A stretch of DNA of 64,000 nucleotides, from the NCBI GenBank assembly GCA_040880125.1, contig JBBDJB010000056.1, positions 174,365-238,364 of the forward strand, written 5' to 3'. A program made the translations under genes and the position numbers. The DNA is from JBBDJB01 sp040880125. GTDB taxonomy: Bacteria > Planctomycetota > Planctomycetia > Pirellulales > JBBDJB01. The notes beneath the pieces are model-generated. The model was not told the origin of the DNA and ran no database searches. It saw only the letters and a list, made by a program, of their open reading frames with translations. This document shows, piece by piece, positions 46,502 to 56,543 of the stretch; positions within the stretch are counted from its first letter, which is position 1; every line of letters begins with the position of its first letter.

Positions 46502-47389
46502 ATGAGAATCGCCACCCGTATAATGGCGCTATTCATCGCGTTAGCTTGTACTATTTCGTCTGCTTCGCGCACTTCCGCCGAGCCGAAGATCGGCGTGTTG
46601 ACGCTCCACGGAGTGGGCAGCCATTGGCCGGGTTCCGCGTTTGACCAGGAGCTTCGTCAAGCGCTGCGGAAAGAGGCCGGCGGAAAGGCGACGATCGTCA
46701 TCAAGTCGATCTACTACCACGGAGACTCCCGCCGACGCCAGTCAGAGCTGTGGAACCAGTTCGACCGGATGGAGAATGACGACGCTAGCTCGCTCGACCA
46801 CAAACTCGTCCGCCGCCTGATGCTGACCAGCCTGGGCGACGCCCTGGCCTACGGCAACAATCCCAACGACGAAAGCAGTTTCTATCGCGATGTGCACAAG
46901 CAAGTGCGCAACGCGATCGGCGAGATGGAGGCGGAACTCGGCGGTGCTTGCCCGGTGGCCGTCGTCGCTCATTCACTCGGCTGCCGCGTGATCATCGACT
47001 ATGTCCGCGACGCCCAAACCAGCACCGGCATTTGGCAAGGCGAAAAAGACGCAAGCGAGTTTCACAAACTTGCCGGCCTACGACTTTTGATCACCACCGG
47101 GTGCACGATCCCTTTTTATGAATCGCCCCGGCCATCGGCGGAGCAGCGGTTCTTTCAGCCGGGCGAAAACTTCCAGTGGATCAACTTCTACGACCGAGAC
47201 GACTTGCTCGGGTGGCCCCTGCGCCCACTTGGCGGCGACTTTGACGCCGTTCAGGACGAGGAGCGAAACTATGTCGGTTCCAGCGTCACCTCGCACATGC
47301 GCTATTGGCGGGACGAGGAATTGAACGAAGAAATTGCCCGCAAGATACTGACGCTCGCCAAAGAGGCGATTCCAGCCGCAGTACCATGA
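46502..47389 (+). CDS. Exported alpha/beta hydrolase, lipase-like
   Basis: A 295-residue protein with a Sec signal (MALFIALACTISSASRTSAEP). The oxyanion-hole region VLTLHGVGSHWPG and the nucleophile elbow VVAHSLGCRV (serine in AHSLG) mark an alpha/beta hydrolase of the lipase/esterase type. The catalytic His may be in the SHMRYW segment near the end. An AGGAGG ribosome site lies seven bases before ATG 46502. It follows the truncated propeller gene by 29 bases. The substrate is unknown. Confidence 0.82.
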   Translation: MRIATRIMALFIALACTISSASRTSAEPKIGVLTLHGVGSHWPGSAFDQELRQALRKEAGGKATIVIKSIYYHGDSRRRQSELWNQFDRMENDDASSLDHKLVRRLMLTSLGDALAYGNNPNDESSFYRDVHKQVRNAIGEMEAELGGACPVAVVAHSLGCRVIIDYVRDAQTSTGIWQGEKDASEFHKLAGLRLLITTGCTIPFYESPRPSAEQRFFQPGENFQWINFYDRDDLLGWPLRPLGGDFDAVQDEERNYVGSSVTSHMRYWRDEELNEEIARKILTLAKEAIPAAVP

Positions 47390-47542
47390 GAGTCGGCTGC
47401 GATCGCCGCAGCATTCGATAAGATCAAGCTCCGGTCCGCACGTTGAGGCTCATAGCACCACCGGGTGCGGTGAGACAAATAATGCGCCTCGCGAAATGAA
47501 TTCACGGCAAAGCACGACCTCGCTCGAGCATGATTACTTGAT

Positions 47543-48454
47543 ATGAACGCTCGCTTATTATGGAGAATGCTCAAGCAGACCTCCAAGGAATGGTGGGAAG
47601 ACAACACGTTCCGCATGGCCGCGGCGATCGCGTTCTATACGATCTTTTCACTCGCACCCGTGCTGGTGGTCGCGGTGGCAATCGGCGACCTCCTGCTGGA
47701 CGAGGTCGACTACAGCGTCCGCACCGATCTGGCGGCCGAGCTGGGCAAGTTGGTGGGCGAAGAAGGAGGCAAGGCCATCGATCAGGTTCTGGAGTCGGCC
47801 GGGAGCTCCGCGCCCACGCTGCAGGCGATCCTTGCCACCGCGATCACGATCCTCGTGGGCTCGACGATGGTGTTCATCGAGCTGCAATCGGCGCTGAACG
47901 AGATTTGGGGCGTCAAGGTCAAGCCTCACGCCGGTCTGGTCCGGAAGTTCTTCATCGACCGGCTGCGCTCCTTCGGGATCGCGCTGACGGTGGGGCTGCT
48001 GCTAGTGGTTTCGCTAGTACTGAGCACTCTGCTGCAAATCGTGCAGAACCGCCTGGAAGCCTCGCTGCCGGCTGGAGCCTGGCTGTGGAGCAGCTTGCAC
48101 CTGGTGATCTGGATCTTTCTGATCGCCGTGCTGTTCGCGATGATCTACAAATTCCTGCCCGACGTGCAGATCCCGTGGAAGAACGTGGTCGTGGGCGCGG
48201 TGGTCACTTCGCTGCTGTTTAGCTTGGGCAAGTTCGTAATCGGTGTGTACCTGGGCCACGCATCTTATGGTAGCTCGTACGGCGCGGCGGGTTCGCTGGT
48301 CGTGTTCTTGATTTGGGTGTATTACTCCGCACTGATATGCCTGTATGGCGCGGAGTTCACGCACGTCTACACGCGAATGCTGGGCGAGCGATTGCATTCG
48401 GAAGAATTCGCCGAGCCCACTGACGACGAAAAGGGGGCGGCACTGTCCGACTAA
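47543..48454 (+). CDS. YihY/BrkB family inner-membrane protein
   Basis: A 303-residue membrane protein. The start WWEDNTFRMAAAIAFYTIFSLAPVLVV is typical of the family. It continues with VGSTMVFIELQSALNEIWGVK, KFLPDVQIPWKNVVVGA and the closing VVFLIWVYYSALICLYGAEFTHVYT. Six membrane segments are expected. The family was once named ribonuclease BN in error and its function is still not known. The last 25 residues are acidic. It stands alone and is convergent with the DUF1501 gene. Confidence 0.92.
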   Translation: MNARLLWRMLKQTSKEWWEDNTFRMAAAIAFYTIFSLAPVLVVAVAIGDLLLDEVDYSVRTDLAAELGKLVGEEGGKAIDQVLESAGSSAPTLQAILATAITILVGSTMVFIELQSALNEIWGVKVKPHAGLVRKFFIDRLRSFGIALTVGLLLVVSLVLSTLLQIVQNRLEASLPAGAWLWSSLHLVIWIFLIAVLFAMIYKFLPDVQIPWKNVVVGAVVTSLLFSLGKFVIGVYLGHASYGSSYGAAGSLVVFLIWVYYSALICLYGAEFTHVYTRMLGERLHSEEFAEPTDDEKGAALSD

Positions 48455-48510
48455 TTCACGGGCAGCGAAGCAGCCGGCTGCGCGCCGCTGCGGAACCCCG
48501 TGAAGTCCGG

Positions 48511-49740
48511 CTAGGCCACAAACAGTGGCAGCTTTTCGTATTGGTCGCCCAAGATGGGAGCGCTCTGCCAGGCCAGCCAGTCTTCCAGCACGGTGGCATA
48601 GACCTGGCGGAAATCCGTGTGCGACTTCACGTCGCCGTCGTCCAGTTCAGTCAGGCTGGGTTGCCGGCCGACCAGCCCGGCCTGGACGCGCCCGCCGGCG
48701 ACGAACATCGGCGCCGCCGCACCGTGGTCGGTGCCTTCGCTGGCGTTTTCTTTGACACGGCGCCCGAATTCGCTGAAGCTCATGACGAGCACTCGCTGCC
48801 CGTGGCCATGCTGCGCGATGTCGCTAATGAACGCGGACACTGCGTCACTGAATTCGCTCAGCAGGGCGGAGTGCGCGGCCGCCTGACGGGAGTGTGTGTC
48901 GAATCCGTCCAATTCAACATAATAAATCTGCGTGCTCAAACCGGCGTCGATTAACTGGGCCACCGTACGCAGCTTCGAGGCCAACCCGGTGGTTGGGTAC
49001 ACGGTATCGGACTTATAGTCTAAGGTGGCCTCTTCCACTCGCTGGCTGGCGGTGAGCGCGGCGGACGTGCTGGTCTGTACAAAATCCAGCAGATGATTTG
49101 TCGATGCCCGTTTCGCTTCCGCCAATTGTTTGATGGTCGAGGGCAAGTCTCCGTTCTCTCCGCCGCGCAGTCGGAAGCCTTCGAGCGAATGGATCGACGG
49201 CACGCGGACGTTCCCGGCGGCCAATGCCAGCGGTTGCTGCTCGCCACCCAGGTGCAGCGCCGGCACGTCGCTACCGGCCTGCTCATGCGTGGCGTCCAAG
49301 TAGCGCCCCAGCCAGCCGTCGGATCGCCGGTTGGTTTGATGGTAACAGGTGTGCCAGATGTCCATCGACTCGAAGTGGGAACGGTTTGGGTTTGGATAGC
49401 CAACGCCGTGAACGACGGCGAGCTTGCCCGTCTCCAACAGGTCTGCAAATCCGCGCATGGAGGGATGAAAGCCGCAGTCAGCGTCAACCTTCAGCACGTC
49501 GCTCTGAGGAATCGCCAGCTTCGGCCGCGCCTGTCGGTAGGCTTCGTCACGGAAGGGCACGACCGTGTTCAGCCCGTCATTTCCGCCGGTGAGCTGGACG
49601 ACCACCAGGACGGTCTCACCGCCCGACAGGCGCGCGATTTCGGCGGCGTGCAACAAAAAACTTGGCGCGGCTCGGCCGAGCGAGATTATCGCCGACGAAC
49701 CGACCGTTGCCTTCAAAAACTCTCGACGCGTCGGCTTCAT
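48511..49740 (-). CDS. DUF1501 Tat-exported protein
   Basis: A 409-residue protein with a twin-arginine signal (TRREFLKATVGSSAIISLG). DUF1501 belongs to the alkaline phosphatase/sulfatase-like superfamily. The characteristic segments are VLVVVQLTGGNDGLNTVVP, HGVGYPNPNRSHFESMDIWHT, ELDGFDTHSRQ and MSFSEFGRRVKENASEGTDHGAAAP. It follows the DUF1800 gene by 54 bases on the same strand. DUF1800-DUF1501 pairs recur in many bacteria and are presumed to act together outside the cytoplasm; their activity is not established. Confidence 0.93.
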   Translation of the reverse strand: MKPTRREFLKATVGSSAIISLGRAAPSFLLHAAEIARLSGGETVLVVVQLTGGNDGLNTVVPFRDEAYRQARPKLAIPQSDVLKVDADCGFHPSMRGFADLLETGKLAVVHGVGYPNPNRSHFESMDIWHTCYHQTNRRSDGWLGRYLDATHEQAGSDVPALHLGGEQQPLALAAGNVRVPSIHSLEGFRLRGGENGDLPSTIKQLAEAKRASTNHLLDFVQTSTSAALTASQRVEEATLDYKSDTVYPTTGLASKLRTVAQLIDAGLSTQIYYVELDGFDTHSRQAAAHSALLSEFSDAVSAFISDIAQHGHGQRVLVMSFSEFGRRVKENASEGTDHGAAAPMFVAGGRVQAGLVGRQPSLTELDDGDVKSHTDFRQVYATVLEDWLAWQSAPILGDQYEKLPLFVA

Positions 49741-49794
49741 CGGTTATTTCCTGTTAGTTGCCTCAACAATCGCCGCTGCCCGCGATAACGGCCT

Positions 49795-51180
49795 TCATGC
49801 GATTTGGCATTCCGGCAGCGTACTGGCCGCGTGGATCAGCGCAGCGGCTTTGGCGCTGGTGTCACCAGTTGTGTCTTCGTACACCTGGAGCAGTCGCTGG
49901 CGCACGGCGCCGGAAAGGGGGATGGCAATCAGCAGCGTCTGCAGCCAGTCGACCAATTCCTCCGGCTGCTGGATGCCGTGGCTTACAAGGAACGTCCCAA
50001 GGCTGCCGTCGCTGAAACGTGTATTCTCATCCTCCAGCAGCTTCCGCACAAGATTCGCCCGGCCCAACAGCGTCGAGGAGTTAATCCAGGCGCGGCCGCC
50101 GTCCCAGCCCTTTACGCTCGGCGGATAAAAGAGCCCGTGCCCGAGCTGGGTTAGTTCGGCGGCCAACAGAACTGCATTGGCGGTGCCCTCCACGACCCGC
50201 AGCAATCCGATCGCCAGTTCGATGGGCGAACGCACCTTCCGCCCGATCGCGTGCATCGAGAAGAACAATCGGCTGTTCAGTATTCGCTCGACGACCGGTC
50301 GGATCTGAAGTCCTCCCTCGCGGAAGGCGATCACCAACGGCTCGACCAGTCTCGGAGGTGGTTCGGGTTCGTCGAATACGAAGTACCGGATCAGTTTGCC
50401 CACGATATACCGTGGCATCGCCTCCTGGTCGAGGACAACCCGCACACCCTCGTCGCCGCCGAACGAGCCCGTTTGCCCCAGAATCGACTTCTCGCCAGTG
50501 TCGTGCTGGTAACGATTGAAGCGATAGCTCCCTCGCTGAACCTCCCAGCCGGTAAAGCACCGGGCGAGCTCCTGAACGTCCGTTTCCGTGTAGTTGCCTT
50601 CCCCCAGGCAGAATAGCTCCAGCAACTCGCGGGCGAAGTTTTCGTTGGGGTGTGCCTTGCGGTTGGTCGCCGAATCCAGGTAGATCAGCATTGCCGGGTC
50701 GCGGGCCATCTCGTGGACCAACTGCGCGAAATCGCCCAGGGCATGCCGCCGAAACAGTTTGTTCTGATCGAGCATCAGCTCCGCGTCCTGCACCTTTTCG
50801 GCGCTGGTCGCGAAGTGACCGTGCCAAAACAGCGTAGTCTTTTCCAGCAGTTGCTCCGGCGTGTTGAGCAGCCGGTAGACCCACACCGCCGCAAGATGCC
50901 GCGAATCGCCCGTCGCCAGAATCGTCTGGACGAGCGTGTCGATCTCTTGGCGGAACGTTTCCGATTCTGCGCCGCCCGGAAGTAGCAACCGCACGGCTTC
51001 CGAGGGTCCGCAGCGGACCGCCTCATCCAATTGTGCCGAGCTGGCCGCGAAACCCGCCCGCCGATAAAGATGGGCCGCCAAAGACCGACTCCACGGCTGT
51101 TCGGCTCCTGGCACATAGGGCGCCCAGGCCCAGCCGGGATCGACTTCGTCGAGGGTCATGCTGGTCGGATTACTTGCCAT
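49795..51180 (-). CDS. DUF1800 domain-containing protein
   Basis: A 461-residue protein of the DUF1800 family. Signature segments are AAHLYRRAGFAAS near the start, WHGHFATSAEKV, NENFARELLELFCLGEGNYTE and ARCFTGWEV, followed by PSVKGWDGGRAWINSSTLLGR. No classical signal peptide is seen. ATG 51180 was chosen because the longer frame overlaps the previous gene. It starts seven bases after the stop of the DUF3352-like gene and is followed by the DUF1501 gene, so the three form an operon. Confidence 0.92.
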   Translation of the reverse strand: MASNPTSMTLDEVDPGWAWAPYVPGAEQPWSRSLAAHLYRRAGFAASSAQLDEAVRCGPSEAVRLLLPGGAESETFRQEIDTLVQTILATGDSRHLAAVWVYRLLNTPEQLLEKTTLFWHGHFATSAEKVQDAELMLDQNKLFRRHALGDFAQLVHEMARDPAMLIYLDSATNRKAHPNENFARELLELFCLGEGNYTETDVQELARCFTGWEVQRGSYRFNRYQHDTGEKSILGQTGSFGGDEGVRVVLDQEAMPRYIVGKLIRYFVFDEPEPPPRLVEPLVIAFREGGLQIRPVVERILNSRLFFSMHAIGRKVRSPIELAIGLLRVVEGTANAVLLAAELTQLGHGLFYPPSVKGWDGGRAWINSSTLLGRANLVRKLLEDENTRFSDGSLGTFLVSHGIQQPEELVDWLQTLLIAIPLSGAVRQRLLQVYEDTTGDTSAKAAALIHAASTLPECQIA

Positions 51181-51187
51181 CAGGCGG

Positions 51188-52951
51188 TCATTCCAATTCC
51201 GACAAACCGAGCCGGGCGTCCAACTCCAATGCCTTATCATTCACGCTCAGCTTGAAAGTCAGATCGCGAATCCACTGGGAGACGGCCAGCAGCGCCTCGA
51301 TCTGCTGCTCCGCCTGTTGCCGGCTGTTGCCATCTTCGAGCATGTTCCGTGCGATCAGTTGCTCCCGGTTGTCGCCCAGGATCTCACGAAGGACCGGGAT
51401 TTGCAGGTTCATGGCAGTATTAACGACCATCGTGGCCCCGCCGGCGGCGTCTGCAAGTCCGGCCCTGTCGGCGAGCTGTCTCGCCAGCTCCTTCGTGCTG
51501 GAGACGACGAAGCAGTCTCGCGCAAACGCGACCGATGGCGAGAAATTAAAATGGATCTTCGCTCGCTGCGAATCCTTCTCGGTTGCTTCCGGCACGTACG
51601 TGGCCGTGATGATCTGATGCTCGTTTTCACTTTCCCTGTCCAGGTCGAATTGGGGTTGCCCGTTCATAGCGCCGACGACATTCAGAAACCCTATGAGGCT
51701 CTCAAACGTGCGTCTCAACTCCGGCTGCATTCGCTCCGGTTCGTGGAGCCGGAAGATCAGCGCGAACGCCGGCAGCTTGATGGCCGGTTGGGGCAGCACG
51801 TCCTGAAACGACTGCCGCGTTGCGACGACCTGAATCTCCGGCCGGAACGCGCCGAGAATCTCCTCACCGAAGTCCTTTCCCGCGAAAAATGTGGAAAGAT
51901 TGCTGTCGGCCTTCGCTAACTCGTCGTTCGCTTGCTCATCGAGCAGATCGCCCGCTCGCAGCCACATCTGCGACATATCGCGGTAGGTGCTGAGCGAAAA
52001 CAGCAACGACGGGACGGCGATCAACTCGGGCGCATCGCCGGTGCCGCCGGGTCCGAAGTAGTATTCTCTCGCCTCTCCGATCCAGCCATTTTCATAAGGC
52101 ATCGACAGCGTAAGGTGCACCTGCCGCTCAGTCAGTCGCAGGGAAGCGGTGGCGAAGGGAGCCTCCTCAAGGTTGTCCAGCAGCCCGCCGACGAGCACCT
52201 CGCCGGCGACGTTATCGGCCTGCCCTTTGAAAAGCTCTTGCGCGGCGCCCGCCTTGCGGAGTGCCTCCAGGTTCACGACCGACCAGGCGGTTTCGTCTCC
52301 GGAGGATCCTGCCCGCGCCGCTTGGTAGTAAGCGGCGGAATTCAGCGCCTGTTCGTTGCCGTCGAGATAGGCGTCGAGGATTTGTGTGCCCAACGACTCG
52401 TGGTTCGTTAGCACGAGCCACTCTCCTACGGCGGCAAAGTGCAATTGACCGACGTGGTGCGCCGTGATGCCGCGGTGATCGGTCGACCGTATGGGATCTT
52501 CAAGGCTCTTGTTCTGGGCGTCCGCGCGGGCCATCCGCAGCAGCGTGTCAAGAATATTATTCAGCGCGTCTGCGTCGCTCGACTGCACGAGCACTGCCAC
52601 CCCCTGCGTCTCGCTATCGAGCCCGAAATAGATTCCGCCCGCGACGAGCTTCTCGGCCGCCTCGCGCCACGTCATCCCCAACTGCGCTTCGGCAATGGCG
52701 ACGGCGGCTTTCAGTTGCAGATACTCGTTTCCCTTCAACGCGTTCTGCACGCCGTCGATCCCTTCGACTCGCTCTCGCAACGGATGCTCCAGGACGAGCC
52801 CGAGAAATTCGTTCGGCTGGGTTAGCTCCGCATAGAAGACCGTGGTCTGCGGCAACAATTCGGGGGCGGTCTTTTCTGCCGCGGCGACCGGCGCGGCGAG
52901 CATCGCCGCAAACAGCGTGGCCGCGCAAAGGAAAGCGGTGGGACGATTCAT
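51188..52951 (-). CDS. Exported DUF3352-like protein, function unknown
   Basis: A 587-residue protein with a clear Sec signal (FLCAATLFAAMLAAPVAAAEK). The mature start ELLPQTTVFYAELTQPNEF and the following repeat of beta-alpha units (WREAAEKLVAGGIYFGLDSE; VLVQSSDADALNNILDTL; LHFAAVGEWLVLTNHESL) resemble DUF3352, a family of secreted proteins found widely in planctomycetes. A similar pattern recurs near the C-terminus (FARDCFVVSSTKELARQL), so there may be an internal duplication. It is the first gene of the operon with DUF1800 and DUF1501. Confidence 0.75.
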   Translation of the reverse strand: MNRPTAFLCAATLFAAMLAAPVAAAEKTAPELLPQTTVFYAELTQPNEFLGLVLEHPLRERVEGIDGVQNALKGNEYLQLKAAVAIAEAQLGMTWREAAEKLVAGGIYFGLDSETQGVAVLVQSSDADALNNILDTLLRMARADAQNKSLEDPIRSTDHRGITAHHVGQLHFAAVGEWLVLTNHESLGTQILDAYLDGNEQALNSAAYYQAARAGSSGDETAWSVVNLEALRKAGAAQELFKGQADNVAGEVLVGGLLDNLEEAPFATASLRLTERQVHLTLSMPYENGWIGEAREYYFGPGGTGDAPELIAVPSLLFSLSTYRDMSQMWLRAGDLLDEQANDELAKADSNLSTFFAGKDFGEEILGAFRPEIQVVATRQSFQDVLPQPAIKLPAFALIFRLHEPERMQPELRRTFESLIGFLNVVGAMNGQPQFDLDRESENEHQIITATYVPEATEKDSQRAKIHFNFSPSVAFARDCFVVSSTKELARQLADRAGLADAAGGATMVVNTAMNLQIPVLREILGDNREQLIARNMLEDGNSRQQAEQQIEALLAVSQWIRDLTFKLSVNDKALELDARLGLSELE

Positions 52952-53287
52952 GTTTCGATCCAAAACGTGAATTGAAGAGGTAACCCGCCGACCACGGCAT
53001 TATATCCGATCCACAGCATTACCCCGTCTGGGCGGTCAAGGTTTCATGCCCCGGCCGCCGCCGGAGCAAGTTGTTTTGCCCGGCGGCTGGTTCGATTACT
53101 ATAAGGCGTTGCCGGCGAGATGGCCGCAGTGTTGCTTTTGGACGACGAGGGATGCCGCGCCCGCCAGATCCGGGCCGCAGGTCGCCCACGAGGTCGGCAC
53201 TTGCTCAAACGGCGGTTGAACGGTCCGCTGCCGGCGTACACGGCCAGATCGCTACGCATTGCGACTCGCGATTCGGGGGAGGTCCTC
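52952..53287. other. 336-base divergent intergenic region
   Basis: Separates the DUF3352-like operon (minus) from the sulfatase gene (plus), so it should hold both promoters. An open frame runs through its right half into the sulfatase but has neither a signal nor a domain, so I read it as non-coding. GGGGGAGG (53276-53283) is the ribosome site of the sulfatase. Confidence 0.45.
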
Positions 53288-54616
53288 ATGAAGTATTGGT
53301 ACGTTATTGCGATGCTGCTTTCTGTGATGGCGGCTTCGTCGGCACGAGCCGCCGAAGCTCGGCCCAACATTGTCCTGATCATGGCCGATGATATGGGCTA
53401 CGAGTGCATCGCGGCCAACAGTGGCCAGTCGTATACAACACCGAACCTCGACAAGCTAGCGGCCACCGGTATGCGTTTCGAGCACTGCTATTCGCAGCCG
53501 CTCTGCACGCCGTCGCGCGTGCAACTGATGACCGGAATGTACAACAGCCGCAACTACATCCAGTTCGGCCTGCTCGAGCCCGGCTCGTACACGTTCGGGA
53601 ACTTGCTCCACGACGCAGGCTTTGCCACGTGTGTGGTTGGCAAGTGGCAACTTCGGGGAGGGCTAGGGGCTCCGAACCGATTCGGTTTCGACGAGTATTG
53701 CCTCTGGCAACTCAACCGGCGACCGAATCGCTATCCCAACCCGGGACTGGAGATCAACGGCCGTCGCGTCGATTTCACCAGCGGCGAGTACGGGCCGGAC
53801 GTAGTCAGCGAATATGCATGCGAGTTTATCGAGCGCCATGCCGGCGGTGATCGGCCGTTCTTTCTGTACTACCCGATGATCCTGCCACACTCGCCGTTCG
53901 AGCCGACGCCCGACTCACCCGAGTGGGATCCGGCCGCCCGGCGAGGCGACACGGCCGAAAGCGGCAACGGACCGGACGATCAGCAGTTCTTCGACGACAT
54001 GGTCCGGTACGTCGACAAGATCGTCGGCAAGGTCGTCGCCAAGCTGGAGGAGCATGACCTGCGAGAGAACACGCTGGTTTTGTTCACGGGCGACAACGGA
54101 ACGACGCGCGGCATCACGTCGCGGTTCAACGGCCGAGACTGGATCGGCGGCAAGGGCCGCATGACGGATAGCGGCACGCGAGTGGGGCTGATCGCGAATT
54201 GGCAGGGCAAGATTCCCGCACAGCAGGTCAACAGCGACCTGATCGATTTCTCCGACGTGCTGCCGACGCTCGCCGCAGCGGCCGGTGCGAAGCTGCCCGA
54301 AGAACACTCCATCGACGGGCGGAGTTTCTATCCGCAGTTAAAAGGCAAAGCCGGCAATCCACGGGAGTGGATCTACTGCTGGTACTTTCGCGACGGCAAG
54401 CCTGTCGGCGGCGGCCCGGGCCACACGGCGGGCGAGTCGGCCCGCACGCACCGCTACAAGCTCTATCTGAACGGCGGATTCTATGACGTCCAAGACGACT
54501 TTTATGAACAGCATCCGCTACGGGTGGACGAACTGACGCCCGAACAAGAGGCCATTCGTACGCGGCTGCACGCGGTCATCCAGCAGCACACCCGCGACAG
54601 ATTCTACGGCGATTGA
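53288..54616 (+). CDS. Exported sulfatase (arylsulfatase type)
   Basis: A 442-residue sulfatase with a Sec signal (MLLSVMAASSARAAEARP). The metal site NIVLIMADDMGYE holds two aspartates. The sulfatase signature LCTPSRVQLMTG contains Cys73, which is converted to formylglycine by a separate maturation enzyme. LFTGDNGTTRG supplies the C-terminal metal ligands (Asp-Asn). The polysaccharide substrate cannot be told from sequence. Planctomycetes carry very many such enzymes for algal sulfated polysaccharides. ATG 53288 follows a strong GGGGGAGG ribosome site. No other carbohydrate gene is adjacent. Confidence 0.95.
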   Translation: MKYWYVIAMLLSVMAASSARAAEARPNIVLIMADDMGYECIAANSGQSYTTPNLDKLAATGMRFEHCYSQPLCTPSRVQLMTGMYNSRNYIQFGLLEPGSYTFGNLLHDAGFATCVVGKWQLRGGLGAPNRFGFDEYCLWQLNRRPNRYPNPGLEINGRRVDFTSGEYGPDVVSEYACEFIERHAGGDRPFFLYYPMILPHSPFEPTPDSPEWDPAARRGDTAESGNGPDDQQFFDDMVRYVDKIVGKVVAKLEEHDLRENTLVLFTGDNGTTRGITSRFNGRDWIGGKGRMTDSGTRVGLIANWQGKIPAQQVNSDLIDFSDVLPTLAAAAGAKLPEEHSIDGRSFYPQLKGKAGNPREWIYCWYFRDGKPVGGGPGHTAGESARTHRYKLYLNGGFYDVQDDFYEQHPLRVDELTPEQEAIRTRLHAVIQQHTRDRFYGD

Positions 54617-54744
54617 AACTCAACGAGGAAAAGTCTGCCCCGGCAATGCCCGCACGCGATACGCCCGACGTCAACTCGCTTTACGTAACCGACGAGGTGC
54701 GTCGATTGCACGCCGAAGTCAAGCGGCCTGCTTGCTAATGACGC

Positions 54745-54783
54745 ACCCTCTCGGCAGGTCCCCTCCCAGTGGGAGAAGGAGCA
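54745..54783. repeat. Diverged CCTCTCCC/GGGAGAGG family repeat (copy 4)
   Basis: CCCTCTCGG..CCCTCCCAG followed by TGGGAGAAGGAG keeps the order of the family with several changes. It lies in the gap between the convergent sulfatase and peroxidase genes. Confidence 0.5.
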
Positions 54784-54814
54784 AGGACGCACTTCAATCC
54801 GACCCCAAGCCGCG

Positions 54815-56227
54815 CTACTCCGGCAGTCGGCCGGTCTCGACCTCCGGGAAGGGGCCTTCGCAGGCCTGCATGAAAGCCACCAGGTCCTGCTTCTCCTGGT
54901 CGGTCAGATCGAGCTTCTTGATCTTGTCGCTCAAATTCGGATTTGGGTGGCCGCCCTGGTCATACCACTCGACCACGTCCTCGAGCGTCGCCTGGCTGCC
55001 GTCGTGCATGTAGGGCGCCGAGAGCGTCACGTTGCGGATCGTCGGCGTCTTAAACGCACCGCGGTCGGCTTCGTTCTTGGTCAACTCGTAGCGGCCCAGG
55101 TCCGGACTCTCCTTGTCCATGCCGACGCCCAGGTTGTGATATTTCTCGTCGGTCAGGTTCGCGCCGACGTGGCAGGCCGTGCAACCCGCGCGGTCGCTGA
55201 AGAACAAGTTCCGACCCCGCTTGGCGCTGTCAGAAATCGGATGCGCCTCGCTGTCTGCCAGCAGCGTTTGATACTGCTCGTAAAGCTGCGGGTCATCCTC
55301 TTTGAGCACTTCGATGTTCTCGGTCGAGCCTCCAAAGGCATCGGTAAATGTCCGCAGCCGCTCGTAGTAATCGAACGGCGACGGCCCGGTGACGATCGCC
55401 CGCTCGAACGAGGCGATCGCCTTGGCGACCGTGTCCATGTTCACGCCTTCGTCGGGAAAGATCTTCTCGAACTGGATGCGGTAGGCTTCGATCCCGTTGA
55501 CGCACGCCTCGCAGGCCTCGTGCGTGTTGCCCATTTCAATGGGGTTGGCGATCGGCCCCTTGGCTTGTTCTTCCAGCGATTCGGAGCGGCCGTCCCAAAA
55601 CTGCAGATCGCTCAGGATGCGGTTGTAGGCAACCGGCGAGTTGCGGCCGCCGGTCAATCCACCGATGCCGACGCCGAACTGCGTGTGCGTCGTGTAGCCT
55701 TCGGCCGGATCGTGGCAGGTCGCGCAGCTCACGGAGCTGTCCGAGGAGAGCCGCGGTTCGAAATAGAGCTGGCGACCCAGCTCTATTTTCGCCCGGGTCA
55801 GCAGGTTTTCCTCCAACCCCTTGATCATGCTCTTGCCGGCCGCCAGGCCTAGCGGAAGCTCCACCTGCAACTCGACGTGAATGGTCGGATCATCCAGCCA
55901 CTCGCGAATCTGCTCGATCGTGAGCGGCCCCTCGCCGGGAATGCCGGCAGTCAAATCGGGCGAGCCCAGCATCACCGTCTCGGTGGCGGGTGCCGCGGAA
56001 GCCTCCTGGGGCTGCGCATCACCGCCCGCGGCACTGCCTTCGTCGGGGGAGTCGGCCGTTTCGATCGAGTTCGACTGATCATCGGCATTGGCGGCCGCCG
56101 CCGCCGCCACCGTGGTCGTATCGGGGTTCGCCGGTCTTTCGTCCGAACCGGTCGAGTCGCCGCAGCCAGTCAAGACGGGAAGAACCGCCGCCGCAATCAG
56201 CAAACACATCGAGTGCAACGTACGCAT
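54815..56227 (-). CDS. Di-heme cytochrome c peroxidase / MauG-family lipoprotein
   Basis: A 470-residue exported lipoprotein (VLPVLTGCGDS) with an acidic, alanine-rich linker to about residue 80. Two heme-binding motifs, SCATCHDP and GCTACHVG, and spacing segments such as RTLGQL-like QLYFEPRLSSDSSVSCATCH, GGRNSPVAYN and FKTPTIRNVTLSAPYMHDG, identify the bacterial cytochrome c peroxidase/MauG family. The expected reaction is reduction of hydrogen peroxide using electrons from a small cytochrome. ATG 56227 was chosen because it opens the lipoprotein signal. Thiol peroxidase and aquaporin genes follow upstream on the same strand. Confidence 0.93.
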   Translation of the reverse strand: MRTLHSMCLLIAAAVLPVLTGCGDSTGSDERPANPDTTTVAAAAAANADDQSNSIETADSPDEGSAAGGDAQPQEASAAPATETVMLGSPDLTAGIPGEGPLTIEQIREWLDDPTIHVELQVELPLGLAAGKSMIKGLEENLLTRAKIELGRQLYFEPRLSSDSSVSCATCHDPAEGYTTHTQFGVGIGGLTGGRNSPVAYNRILSDLQFWDGRSESLEEQAKGPIANPIEMGNTHEACEACVNGIEAYRIQFEKIFPDEGVNMDTVAKAIASFERAIVTGPSPFDYYERLRTFTDAFGGSTENIEVLKEDDPQLYEQYQTLLADSEAHPISDSAKRGRNLFFSDRAGCTACHVGANLTDEKYHNLGVGMDKESPDLGRYELTKNEADRGAFKTPTIRNVTLSAPYMHDGSQATLEDVVEWYDQGGHPNPNLSDKIKKLDLTDQEKQDLVAFMQACEGPFPEVETGRLPE

Positions 56228-56543
56228 CAGTATCCTCAGTCGGTTGGGGGGTCGTTCTTTTGCAGGGATATCCGAACGTGCGCGGGCCGGAGTCTTCTCC
56301 AAGCGTAGCACGTTCAGTTTCCAACGGGACCGGCAACAGTCCGGCCCGGTCGCCACGGTGAATTCATTGCGTAGCGGAGGCGGGAACCTGCCCGGCCGGC
56401 AATCGGACGCGACAACTTGCGCGTTCCGCGGGACAATACCGCCCCGGCACGGCGACCTGCTGGGAGGCCAGCAGTCACAGCCGATCGAGCCCGATCATCT
56501 CGGGCAAGCCGCCACGCCGCGAGGTCCGGCCATGTCCTAAATC
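56228..56543. other. 316-base intergenic region
   Basis: Between the aquaporin stop and the peroxidase start, both on the minus strand. No gene, clear hairpin or promoter was found. Confidence 0.4.

Noticed and set aside
54646..54738. A 30-codon open frame after the sulfatase gene
   Set aside because: Too short, without a ribosome site or family match. It may be a gene fragment but nothing supports it.
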